A stretch of 7,597 bases of DNA. Origin: Aquamicrobium sp. GTDB taxonomy: Bacteria > Pseudomonadota > Alphaproteobacteria > Rhizobiales > Rhizobiaceae. A program made the translations under genes and the position numbers. The DNA lies in assembly GCA_014860725.1 (NCBI GenBank), contig JACZJD010000090.1, positions 1 to 7,597 on the forward strand, read 5' to 3'. The notes beneath the pieces were generated by a model, which saw only the letters and a program-made list of their open reading frames with translations, had not been told where the DNA came from and ran no database searches. Positions within the stretch are counted from its first letter, which is position 1; every line of letters starts with the position of its first letter. Below, in pieces: positions 1-5,747 of this stretch.

Positions 1-650
1 TCCATGATCTTGAGCAGCGCCTGCTGCACGCCCTCGCCCGACACGTCGCGGGTGATCGACGGGTTGTCCGACTTGCGGGAAATCTTGTCGATCTCGTCGA
101 TGTAGACGATGCCGCGCTGGGCGCGCTCGACATTGTAGTCGGCGGCCTGGAGCAGCTTCAGGATGATGTTCTCGACGTCTTCGCCGACATAGCCGGCCTC
201 GGTCAGCGTCGTGGCGTCGGCCATGGTGAAGGGCACGTCGATGATGCGCGCCAGCGTCTGGGCGAGCAGCGTCTTGCCGCAGCCCGTGGGGCCGATCAGC
301 AGGATGTTCGACTTCGCCAGCTCGACGTCGTTGCTCTTGCCGGCATGCGCGAGGCGCTTGTAGTGGTTGTGGACGGCCACGGACAGCACGCGCTTGGCGT
401 AGGGCTGGCCGATAACGTAGTCGTCGAGCACGGCGAGGATTTCCTGCGGGGTGGGCACCCCCTCGCGCGACTTCACCATCGAGGTCTTGTTCTCCTCGCG
501 GATGATGTCCATGCACAGCTCGACGCACTCGTCGCAGATGAACACCGTCGGGCCGGCGATCAGCTTGCGAACCTCGTGCTGGCTCTTTCCGCAGAACGAG
601 CAATACAGCGTGTTCTTGGAATCACCGCCATTGTTGCTGATCTTGCTCAT
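1..650 (-). CDS. clpX: ATP-dependent Clp protease ATP-binding subunit ClpX (N-terminal 216 codons; C-terminus off the window)
   Basis: ClpX is the cytoplasmic AAA+ unfoldase that recognises tagged or native substrates, unfolds them with ATP and threads them into the ClpP chamber. The visible part starts [20 protein letters not shown]. It has the N-terminal zinc-binding domain with Cys17, Cys20, Cys39 and Cys42, then the AAA+ large domain: Walker A GPTGCGKT at residues 120-127, the GYVG pore loop at 153-156 and Walker B IVYIDEID at 181-188. The reading frame runs off the left edge, so the sensor motifs and small domain cannot be judged; nothing visible is damaged. The start at 650 is preceded by a GGAAGAG-type ribosome binding site and gives the canonical alphaproteobacterial N-terminus. 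It lies 289 bases downstream of clpP on the same strand and probably has its own promoter in that gap. Confidence 0.97.
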   Translation of the reverse strand, partial: MSKISNNGGDSKNTLYCSFCGKSQHEVRKLIAGPTVFICDECVELCMDIIREENKTSMVKSREGVPTPQEILAVLDDYVIGQPYAKRVLSVAVHNHYKRLAHAGKSNDVELAKSNILLIGPTGCGKTLLAQTLARIIDVPFTMADATTLTEAGYVGEDVENIILKLLQAADYNVERAQRGIVYIDEIDKISRKSDNPSITRDVSGEGVQQALLKIM

Positions 651-710
651 GCTCTTCCAACCCTTCCGGCCCAGTCCGCAGCGACGCGCCGCGCGCGCCC
701 TGCAGGCATG

Positions 711-739
711 AATCTATGGCGGGAACGCGCCCCTGCCAA
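711..739 (-). promoter_or_regulatory. Putative sigma-70-type promoter of clpX
   Basis: On the minus strand the elements are TTGGCA (734-739) and TAGATT (711-716), separated by exactly 17 bases. The -35 matches the consensus at 5 of 6 positions and the -10 at 4 of 6. Transcription would start near 704, giving a clpX leader of about 55 bases that includes its ribosome binding site. This is pattern matching only. Confidence 0.5.
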
Positions 740-820
740 TGCCAACGGTTTGCTGAAACCACCCCGTACCCGAGACAAAACGGAAGCGGCACGACGGCAC
801 TGCGAATCCCCAGCCCACGC

Positions 821-848
821 TAAGCCGTCGAAACTCAACAGAGGCTTA
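821..848. repeat. Inverted repeat TAAGCC...GGCTTA between clpP and clpX
   Basis: Perfect 6-base arms TAAGCC (821-826) and GGCTTA (843-848) flank a 16-base spacer. There is no T-run after it on either strand, so it is not a typical intrinsic terminator. It overlaps a CtrA-like pair of half-sites (TTAA-N7-TTGA on the minus strand, 835-849). Short arms like these can arise by chance. Confidence 0.35.
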
Positions 849-939
849 ACGTAGGCGCTAGCCCCTGCGGAGGGAACAGCAAACTGTGGCCGAAATGGCG
901 CAGTCGGCTTCAAAACTTCGTCAGTCTCCGCCTTGCCGC

Positions 940-1572
940 TCAGGACGAGGCCTGCCCGTCCACGGCGTCGCGGCTGGAGATGACCTTGTCGATCAGGCCG
1001 AATTCCATGGCCTGCTCGGTGGTCATGAAGCGGTCGCGCTCCAGCGCCGAGTGGACGGAATCGTAGTCCTGCCCGGTGTGCTTCACGTAGATCTCGTTGA
1101 GGCGGCGCTTCAGCGCCTCGGTCCACTGGGCGTGGATCATGATGTCGGTCGCCTGGCCCTGATAGCCGCCCGAGGGCTGGTGGACCATGATCGAGGCGTT
1201 GGGCGTGGCGAAGCGCATGCCCTTCTCGCCGGCGCACAGGAGCAGCGAGCCCGCCGACATCGCCTGGCCGATGCACAGCGTCGAGACCGGCGGCTTGATG
1301 AACTGCATGGTGTCGTACATCGCGAGGCCGGAGGTGACGACGCCGCCCGGCGAGTTGATGTAGAGGTTGATCTCCTTCTTCGGGTTTTCCGCCTCGAGGA
1401 AGAGGAGCTGGGCGCAGACCAGCGAGGCCATGCCGTCCTCGATCGGCCCGGTGATGAAGATGATGCGCTCCTTGAGGAGGCGCGAGAAGATGTCGTAGGC
1501 GCGCTCGCCGCGATTGGTCTGCTCGACGACCATCGGCACGAGATTCATGTAGGTTTCGATGGGGTCTTTCAT
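940..1572 (-). CDS. clpP: ATP-dependent Clp protease proteolytic subunit ClpP
   Basis: ClpP is the serine protease that forms the double-heptamer chamber in the cytoplasm and degrades proteins delivered by ClpX or ClpA. The product is 210 residues, normal for the family. The catalytic triad is Ser106 in GQAMSAGS, His131 in MVHQPSGG and Asp180 in LERDRF. The IEDGMAS segment and the INSPGG strand used in substrate binding are also present. I place the start at 1572 ([18 protein letters not shown]), behind an AAAGGG ribosome binding site six bases upstream. An in-frame ATG at 1614 would add 14 residues ([14 protein letters not shown]) that look like translated leader and would bury that site. 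clpX follows on the same strand. A heat-shock-type promoter lies about 65-100 bases upstream. Rhizobia often carry several clpP paralogues; the clpX neighbour marks this as the main ClpXP copy. Confidence 0.97.
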   Translation of the reverse strand: MKDPIETYMNLVPMVVEQTNRGERAYDIFSRLLKERIIFITGPIEDGMASLVCAQLLFLEAENPKKEINLYINSPGGVVTSGLAMYDTMQFIKPPVSTLCIGQAMSAGSLLLCAGEKGMRFATPNASIMVHQPSGGYQGQATDIMIHAQWTEALKRRLNEIYVKHTGQDYDSVHSALERDRFMTTEQAMEFGLIDKVISSRDAVDGQASS

Positions 1573-1637
1573 TGCAGGCCCTTTCGGATGGATATCGACG
1601 CGGCGGAGCGTCACGGAATCGCAGGTCTCGGTTATGC

Positions 1638-1670
1638 GTTAGATAGGATGCCGGCTTTGCCTTGTGCAAG
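1638..1670 (-). promoter_or_regulatory. Putative RpoH (sigma-32) heat-shock promoter of clpP
   Basis: On the minus strand CTTGCA (1665-1670) is followed by 17 bases and then CCTATCTAAC (1638-1647). This closely fits the alphaproteobacterial RpoH pattern as I recall it, CTTG plus about 17-18 bases plus CYTATNTNNG; only the last G differs. Transcription would begin near 1631, leaving a leader of about 60 bases. It suits clpP, a heat-shock gene in many proteobacteria. The same bases could also serve as a weak sigma-70 promoter. Confidence 0.6.
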
Positions 1671-1715
1671 CCCGGCCGCCCGGCAGGGTAAACACCGCAG
1701 CGGAAGGGTCGGCGC

Positions 1716-2843
1716 TCAGGCGGCGTCCGCCCGCAGCCAGCGGGCGAGTGCCGCGACGTCGCCGGTCTCGACGGCCTCGGCCACGCGCAAGCCCACCGCC
1801 GCGCCGAACTTGTAGCCGTGCCCCGAACAGGCCGACACCATGATGCAGCGGCCGTTGGCGGCGGCGAAGAAGCGCTCGTCCGGGGTGAAGGCGTAGACGC
1901 AGGTGACGACCTCGCGCACCGCATAGTCGTCCGTGCGTGCGATCGGCGGCGAGAACAGGTCGCGGATCGCCTCGCCCTCGCCCGGACGGGGCAGGCGGTC
2001 GGCATCGGGATCGTCGCACGGCCGGCGGTGCAGCCCGGCGCCGAATTTCAGCCCGCCGTCGCCCGAGCGGGGGATGATGTAGCCGTCGGTCCGGCCGCCG
2101 ACGTCCAAGATGACGGGGGCCGCGTCCCACGCCTCCCTGAGATCGGCCGGCGGGTCGAGGTAGACGACGGCGTTGCGCCAGGCGGCGAGGCCGGCGGCAA
2201 GGTCCGGCACGAGCTTCTTCACCCAGGCGCCGGCCGCGACCACGACGCGGTCGGCCGAAAGCCGCTCGCCATCGGCGAGCACCACCTCGCCCGACGCGCA
2301 GTCCACCCTCTCGACGCGGGCGCGCTCGCGCACGTCGGCGCCGTTGGCGCGCAGCCATTCGGCGAGGCCCGAGGCGATGCGCCGGCAGTGGAGCGCCCCG
2401 CCCTCCGGCGAGAAGAAGGCGAAGCGCAGGCTGCCGCCGTCGAGGAACGGCCAGCGCGCCGCCGCCTCCTCGGGGCCGAAAAGCTCGAACGGCCAGCCGC
2501 CCTTCTTCATGCCTTCGCGATAGCGCTCGCCCCCGTCGCCCGGCTCGCGCGACAGGCACAGGAAGCCGCGCTCGTCGTAATGGCTCTGGCCGAGATCGGC
2601 CCACAGGGCGTCCCATGCGCGGTAGGCTTCGGTGATCAGCGCGCCGTAGCCGCTGTCCGGCCCGTAGGCGCGGCGGATGATGCGGTGGTGGTCGCCGGAG
2701 GCGGCGAGCGGATTGGGGATGGTCCCCTGCTCCAGAAGCGTGACCGCGTGTCCGCGCCGCGTCAGCGCCCATGCCGTCGACAGGCCGGCAATACCCGCCC
2801 CGATGACGATGGTTGTCCCGATCGGCCCGCCGATGGTCGCCAT
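1716..2843 (-). CDS. FAD-dependent amine oxidase, monomeric sarcosine oxidase / N-methyltryptophan oxidase-like
   Basis: This family oxidises secondary amines or amino acids with FAD and oxygen, giving an aldehyde or imine and hydrogen peroxide. The product is 375 residues. The FAD-binding GAGIAG lies at residues 15-20 in the N-terminal Rossmann strand. It shares a cluster of features with monomeric sarcosine oxidase: RIIRRAYG at 54-61, Lys266 in LKFG (the oxygen-activating lysine), Cys315 in TCVYAFTPDE (the covalent FAD attachment cysteine) and Lys345 in SGHGYKF. The histidine usually four residues after the oxygen-activating lysine appears replaced (Gly270), so the substrate may differ. The start at 2843 follows a GGAAGGGG ribosome binding site; starting at 2912 would add 23 leader-like residues before the flavin strand. 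No signal peptide is visible. It stands apart from its neighbours by 128 and 143 bases. Family is clear; substrate is not. Confidence 0.9.
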   Translation of the reverse strand: MATIGGPIGTTIVIGAGIAGLSTAWALTRRGHAVTLLEQGTIPNPLAASGDHHRIIRRAYGPDSGYGALITEAYRAWDALWADLGQSHYDERGFLCLSREPGDGGERYREGMKKGGWPFELFGPEEAAARWPFLDGGSLRFAFFSPEGGALHCRRIASGLAEWLRANGADVRERARVERVDCASGEVVLADGERLSADRVVVAAGAWVKKLVPDLAAGLAAWRNAVVYLDPPADLREAWDAAPVILDVGGRTDGYIIPRSGDGGLKFGAGLHRRPCDDPDADRLPRPGEGEAIRDLFSPPIARTDDYAVREVVTCVYAFTPDERFFAAANGRCIMVSACSGHGYKFGAAVGLRVAEAVETGDVAALARWLRADAA

Positions 2844-2863
2844 GTGCCCCTTCCATGGTCCGC

Positions 2864-2888
2864 CCGCCGGGAGCGAAGCACCCGGCGG
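2864..2888 (-). repeat. Hairpin in the leader of the flavoenzyme gene
   Basis: Perfect 8-base arms CCGCCGGG (2864-2871) and CCCGGCGG (2881-2888) enclose a 9-base loop, about 20 bases before the start codon. With all-GC arms the hairpin should be stable in RNA. It has no T-run, so it is not a clear terminator, but it could modulate translation. Such pairs are not rare in DNA of this composition. Confidence 0.4.
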
Positions 2889-2891
2889 CCA

Positions 2892-2919
2892 ACCATACGC
2901 CGCGACCGGCAAGGCGCAA
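2892..2919 (-). promoter_or_regulatory. Weak candidate promoter of the flavoenzyme gene
   Basis: The minus strand carries TTGCGC (2914-2919), a 16-base spacer and TATGGT (2892-2897). The match is modest and the spacer slightly short. It is the best pair I see in the 128-base gap after the cupin gene and would place the hairpin at 2864-2888 inside the transcript. Confidence 0.25.
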
Positions 2920-2971
2920 GCAATTGCCTGCTACCTTGAAGCGAACCGTGGGCAAGGGTTAACGCATCGAT

Positions 2972-3322
2972 TCAGGCGCGGATGACGTACTGCTTGCGAG
3001 TCGTTTCAACGACTTCCCAGGTTCCCTTGAAGCCCGGCCTGATGACGAAGCTGTCGCCGGCCTTGAGCGTATGGGCCTCGCCGCCCTCCTCGGTCAGGAT
3101 CGAGATGCCCGACAGGATGTGGCAGAACTCCCATTCGTCGTACTCGACCCGCCATTTGCCGGGCGTCGCTTCCCAGATGCCGGCATAGAGGCCGCCTTCG
3201 GCCTCCTCGGCGCTCCACGTCAGGAACCGGGGTTCGCCGGCCACCACGCGCTCCGGCGCGGGAGCGCCCTCCTCCGGCTCGATGCCGGAGACGGAGAGAT
3301 GGAGAAAGCGCGTCACATACAT
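2972..3322 (-). CDS. Small cupin-domain protein (cupin_3 / DUF861 type)
   Basis: A 116-residue single-domain cupin. The conserved block runs from about residue 44 to 115: GGLYAGIWEATPGKW, then EWEFCHILSG at 64-72, LKAGDSFVIRPGF at 86-98 and TWEVVETTRKQYVI at the end. This is the pattern of small DUF861 cupins related to the ureidoglycine aminohydrolase and EutQ barrels. The usual metal-binding HXH motif is absent; only His68 sits in the corresponding strand, so metal binding is doubtful and no reaction can be assigned. The start at 3322 has GAGGG nine bases upstream, inside the nearer copy of a 16-base tandem repeat. metY ends 54 bases upstream on the same strand, so co-transcription is possible. 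Family assignment is fairly sure; function is unknown. Confidence 0.88.
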   Translation of the reverse strand: MYVTRFLHLSVSGIEPEEGAPAPERVVAGEPRFLTWSAEEAEGGLYAGIWEATPGKWRVEYDEWEFCHILSGISILTEEGGEAHTLKAGDSFVIRPGFKGTWEVVETTRKQYVIRA

Positions 3323-3323
3323 C

Positions 3324-3355
3324 GTCTGTCACCCTCGGGGTCTGTCACCTTCCGG
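3324..3355 (-). repeat. Tandem 16-base duplication carrying the cupin ribosome binding site
   Basis: Two adjoining copies, GTCTGTCACCCTCGGG (3324-3339) and GTCTGTCACCTTCCGG (3340-3355), agree at 14 of 16 positions. Read on the minus strand each ends in GTGACAGAC and contains a purine-rich Shine-Dalgarno-like block (GAGGG in the near copy, GGAAGG in the far one). The near copy sits directly against the cupin start codon with one base between. Confidence 0.75.
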
Positions 3356-3376
3356 CGTCGTCTCCCACCGTCACGA

Positions 3377-4660
3377 TCACGCCCTGGCGAGCGCCTGCTC
3401 GAGATCGGCGACGATGTCGTCCACGTCCTCGATGCCGACCGAAAGGCGGATCACGTCGGGCCCTGCCCCGGCCGCCACCTTCTGCTCGTCCGAGAGCTGG
3501 CGATGCGTGGTCGAGGCCGGGTGGATGATGAGCGACTTAGTGTCGCCGATGTTCGCGACGTGCGAGAACATCTCCACACCCTCCACCACCCGGACGCCGG
3601 CATCGAAGCCGCCTTTCAGGCCGAAGGTGAACACCGCGCCCGCGCCCTTCGGCGAATATTTCCGCTGCAGGGCGTGGTTGGGGTCGTCGGCAAGGCCCGG
3701 ATAGGAAACCCACGCGACCTTGGGATGGTTCCGCAGCCATTCGGCCACCTTCAGCGCGTTGTCGCAGTGGCGCTGCATCCTGAGCGGCAGCGTCTCCAGC
3801 CCGGTGGCGATGAGGAAGGCGTTGAAGGGCGAGATCGACGGGCCGAAATCGCGCAGGCCGAGCACCCGGCAGGCGATGGCGAAGGCGAAGTTGCCGAAGG
3901 TCTCGTGCAGCACCATGCCGCCATATTCGGGTCGCGGCGCCGACAACATCGGATAGTTGCCCGATTTCGACCAGTCGAAGGTGCCGCCGTCGACGATGAC
4001 GCCGCCCATCGAATTGCCGTGGCCGGCGACGAACTTGGTCAGCGAGTGGACGACGATGTCGGCCCCATGCTCGACCGGGCGCAGGAGATAGGGGCTGGCC
4101 ATGGTGTTGTCGACGATCAGCGGCAGGCCGTGGCGGTGGGCGATCTCGGCGATGGCCTCGATATCGACGAAGGTGCCGCCGGGATTGGCGAGGCTTTCCA
4201 CGAAGACGGCGCGGGTGCGGCCGTCGATGGCGGCCTCGAAGCTCCCGAGGTCGCGCGGCTCGGCCCAGCGCACCTCCCAGCCGAAATTCTTGAAGGCGTG
4301 GCCGAACTGGTTGATCGAGCCGCCGTAGAGCTTCCGCGCGGCGACGAAGTTGTCGCCCGGCTGCATCAGCGTGTGGAAGACGAGAAGCTGCGCGGCGTGG
4401 CCGGACGCGGTGGCCACCGCCGCCGTGCCGCCCTCGAGCGCGGCCATGCGCTCCTCAAGCACCGCCTGCGTCGGGTTCATGATGCGGGTGTAGATGTTGC
4501 CGAACGCCTTCAGCCCGAACAGCGACGCGGCGTGGTCGGCGTCGTCGAAGACATAGGCCGTCGTCTGGTAGATCGGCGTGGCGCGGGCTCCCGTGGCGGG
4601 ATCGGGCTGGGCGCCGGCGTGAATGGCGAGCGTGCTGAAACCGGGCGTGCGCTGGGACAT
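3377..4660 (-). CDS. metY: O-acetylhomoserine aminocarboxypropyltransferase (sulfhydrylase)
   Basis: A PLP enzyme of the Cys/Met-metabolism family that converts O-acetylhomoserine and sulfide to homocysteine, the direct-sulfhydrylation route to methionine, in the cytoplasm. The product is 427 residues, the MetY length and longer than the roughly 390 of MetZ/MetB. Seen: YTRIMNPT at 57-64 (phosphate-binding Tyr57 and Arg59), Asp184 in VDNTMASP (cofactor ring), Lys209 in HSLTKF (PLP Schiff base), the MetY-type insert around NYPMLSAP at 235-242, and the C-terminal HPASTTHRQLS and RLSVGIED with Arg405 for the carboxylate. The start at 4660 follows an unusually strong GGAGGAGGAG; a longer frame from 4837 has a low-complexity Arg/Ser-rich head and is rejected. 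It follows the CoA-binding gene by 64 bases. I see no SAM riboswitch in that gap. Acetyl preference is inferred from length and motifs. Confidence 0.95.
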   Translation of the reverse strand: MSQRTPGFSTLAIHAGAQPDPATGARATPIYQTTAYVFDDADHAASLFGLKAFGNIYTRIMNPTQAVLEERMAALEGGTAAVATASGHAAQLLVFHTLMQPGDNFVAARKLYGGSINQFGHAFKNFGWEVRWAEPRDLGSFEAAIDGRTRAVFVESLANPGGTFVDIEAIAEIAHRHGLPLIVDNTMASPYLLRPVEHGADIVVHSLTKFVAGHGNSMGGVIVDGGTFDWSKSGNYPMLSAPRPEYGGMVLHETFGNFAFAIACRVLGLRDFGPSISPFNAFLIATGLETLPLRMQRHCDNALKVAEWLRNHPKVAWVSYPGLADDPNHALQRKYSPKGAGAVFTFGLKGGFDAGVRVVEGVEMFSHVANIGDTKSLIIHPASTTHRQLSDEQKVAAGAGPDVIRLSVGIEDVDDIVADLEQALARA

Positions 4661-4700
4661 GGGACTCCTCCTCCAACCGTGCGGCGGCGATGACGGCGTG

Positions 4701-4715
4701 GCCGGACGCGCCGGC
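4701..4715 (-). repeat. Short GC-rich hairpin between the CoA-binding gene and metY
   Basis: Five-base arms GCCGG (4701-4705) and CCGGC (4711-4715) enclose ACGCG on the plus strand. No T-run follows, so I do not call it a terminator. It lies in the 64-base spacer, about 40 bases before the metY start, and may be chance. Confidence 0.2.
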
Positions 4716-4724
4716 TGCCTCTTT

Positions 4725-5246
4725 CTATCGCCGCCTGATGCCGAAACTCTGGTAGCCGGCCCGCATGACCGGCTTTCTCGCCGAGATGACCCGGCTGTTG
4801 ACGCCGTTCCAGCCGATCTCGCCGGCAAGGCGGGCATACTCGATCTTGGGGCAGCGGTTCATCACGACGCTCAGCCCGGCAGCCTCGGCCTTCGCTGCGG
4901 CCCCGTCGTGGCGCACGGTCAGCTGCATCCAGATGACCTTCGGCTTCGGCTCGAGCGCCAGCGCCTCGTCGACGATCCCCGGCACGGCATCCGATGCGCG
5001 GAAGATGTCGACCATGTCGATCAGCTCCGGCACGTCGGCCAGCCGCGCATAGGTCATGCGGCCGAGGATTTCCTTGCCGGCGTGGCCGGGATTGATCGGA
5101 AAGACGGCATAGCCCTTGTCGATCAGGTACTTGGCGACGAAGAAGGACGGCCGCACCTCGTTGGCCGAGGCGCCGACGATGGCGACGGTGCGCACGCTTT
5201 CGAGAATGCTGGCGATGTAGGCGTCGTCGTAGGAATCGTGATTCAT
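4725..5246 (-). CDS. CoA-binding domain protein (YccU-like)
   Basis: A 173-residue soluble protein with one CoA-binding Rossmann domain like that of the succinyl-CoA synthetase alpha subunit. The domain runs from about residue 18 to 140: the first strand and loop VAIVGASANEVRPS at 21-34, the second strand YAVFPINPG at 46-54, DIFRASDAV at 80-88, VIWMQLTV at 104-111 and the family signature MNRCPKIEY at 129-137. A basic tail with NSRVISARKP follows. It lacks the phosphohistidine and ligase domains of true CoA ligases, so it probably binds CoA or acyl-CoA without ligating it; the cellular role is not established. The start at 5246 overlaps the stop of the VOC gene as ATGA (5243-5246), which argues for translational coupling and rules out the longer frame from 5585. 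The stop is TAG. Confidence 0.92.
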   Translation of the reverse strand: MNHDSYDDAYIASILESVRTVAIVGASANEVRPSFFVAKYLIDKGYAVFPINPGHAGKEILGRMTYARLADVPELIDMVDIFRASDAVPGIVDEALALEPKPKVIWMQLTVRHDGAAAKAEAAGLSVVMNRCPKIEYARLAGEIGWNGVNSRVISARKPVMRAGYQSFGIRRR

Positions 5247-5731
5247 TCGGGCAGCGAGATACGCCCCTCCGCGTCGATGGGAAAGTCCGGATTGTGGGCG
5301 ACTTCCCACAGATTGCCTTCGGTGTCCTCGAAATAGCCCTGCATGCCGCCCCAGAAGGCGCGGCCGGCCTTCCTCAGCACGCGGCCGCCCGCCTTCTCCG
5401 CCCTGGCGAGGATGTCGGCCACCTCGTCCTCGGTGCGGGTGTTGTAGGCGAGCGCGACGCCGGAGAAGTCGGGGACGATCTCCTCGACCACCGGCCTGCC
5501 CGGCTCCGCCGTCCTGATCTCGGAACGCCGCGGGCGGGGATGGTAGGGCTTGCCCGCGTCGCGCGCCATCTCCTCGCGCGGCCACAGCGCCAGGATCAGC
5601 CCGCCCATCTGGAAGAAGGCCACCCCTTCCGTGAACTTTTGATGCCGCTCCAGCCCCATCGCCTCGTAGAAGGCGACGGCGCGGTCGAGATCGTCGACGC
5701 CGAGCGTGACGATCGAGATGCGCGGTTCCAT
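5243..5731 (-). CDS. VOC-superfamily (glyoxalase/bleomycin-resistance/dioxygenase fold) protein
   Basis: A 162-residue protein with two beta-alpha-beta-beta-beta modules. The first is ISIVTLGVDDLDRAVAFYEAMG at about 5-26 and FFQMGGLILALWP to 51. The second is SGVALAYNTRTEDEVADILARAEKAGG to 116, then FWGGMQGYFEDTEGNLWEVAHNP to 148. Between the modules is a charged stretch (about 52-88) that is longer than usual. Glu143 in NLWEVA is the typical metal ligand, but the matching ligand in the first strand (often His in this family) is Thr9, so the metal site looks incomplete and no activity should be assumed. The start at 5731 has GGAGAGGGG just upstream. The gene follows the crotonase by 16 bases and overlaps the next gene by four, so it sits inside an operon. 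Confidence 0.9.
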   Translation of the reverse strand: MEPRISIVTLGVDDLDRAVAFYEAMGLERHQKFTEGVAFFQMGGLILALWPREEMARDAGKPYHPRPRRSEIRTAEPGRPVVEEIVPDFSGVALAYNTRTEDEVADILARAEKAGGRVLRKAGRAFWGGMQGYFEDTEGNLWEVAHNPDFPIDAEGRISLPE

Positions 5732-5747
5732 CGTCCCCTCTCCCGGC

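Larger units (their letters stand above)
651..939 (-). other. clpP-clpX intergenic region, no gene seen
   Basis: This 289-base gap separates the clpP stop from the clpX start. I see no convincing coding frame, tRNA or structured RNA in it. It holds a plausible housekeeping promoter for clpX near its clpX end and an inverted repeat in its middle. No hairpin followed by a T-run is visible after clpP, so read-through of clpP transcripts into clpX cannot be excluded. Confidence 0.7.

Noticed and set aside
651..939. A trigger-factor, cicA-like or other small gene between clpP and clpX
   Set aside because: No frame in the gap has a credible start, ribosome binding site and codon use on either strand.
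1573..1614. A 14-residue N-terminal extension of ClpP from the ATG at 1614
   Set aside because: The extension is not part of the ClpP fold and would include the ribosome binding site of the start at 1572.
647..2005. A minus-strand frame of about 450 codons spanning clpP and part of the oxidase
   Set aside because: Low-complexity Arg/Pro/Ala translation, out of frame with intact ClpP and with the flavoenzyme; a GC-driven shadow frame.
1818..2939. A plus-strand frame of about 370 codons antisense to the flavoenzyme
   Set aside because: No domain seen; the opposite strand encodes a complete oxidase with conserved flavin and active-site residues.
3071..4693. A long plus-strand open frame of about 540 codons antisense to metY and the cupin gene
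   Set aside because: Its translation is Arg/His/Gly/Asp-rich with no recognisable domain, and it mirrors the GC-rich codon positions of metY, whose catalytic motifs are complete.
4661..4724. A SAM-II-type riboswitch ahead of metY
   Set aside because: Alphaproteobacterial methionine genes often have one, but this 64-base gap lacks the pseudoknot-like arrangement and A-rich segments expected, and much of it is GC-rich spacer and ribosome binding site.
4661..4837. An upstream in-frame start for metY at 4837
   Set aside because: The added 59 residues overlap the 3' end of the CoA-binding gene and are Arg/Ser/Pro-rich; a very strong ribosome binding site supports 4660.
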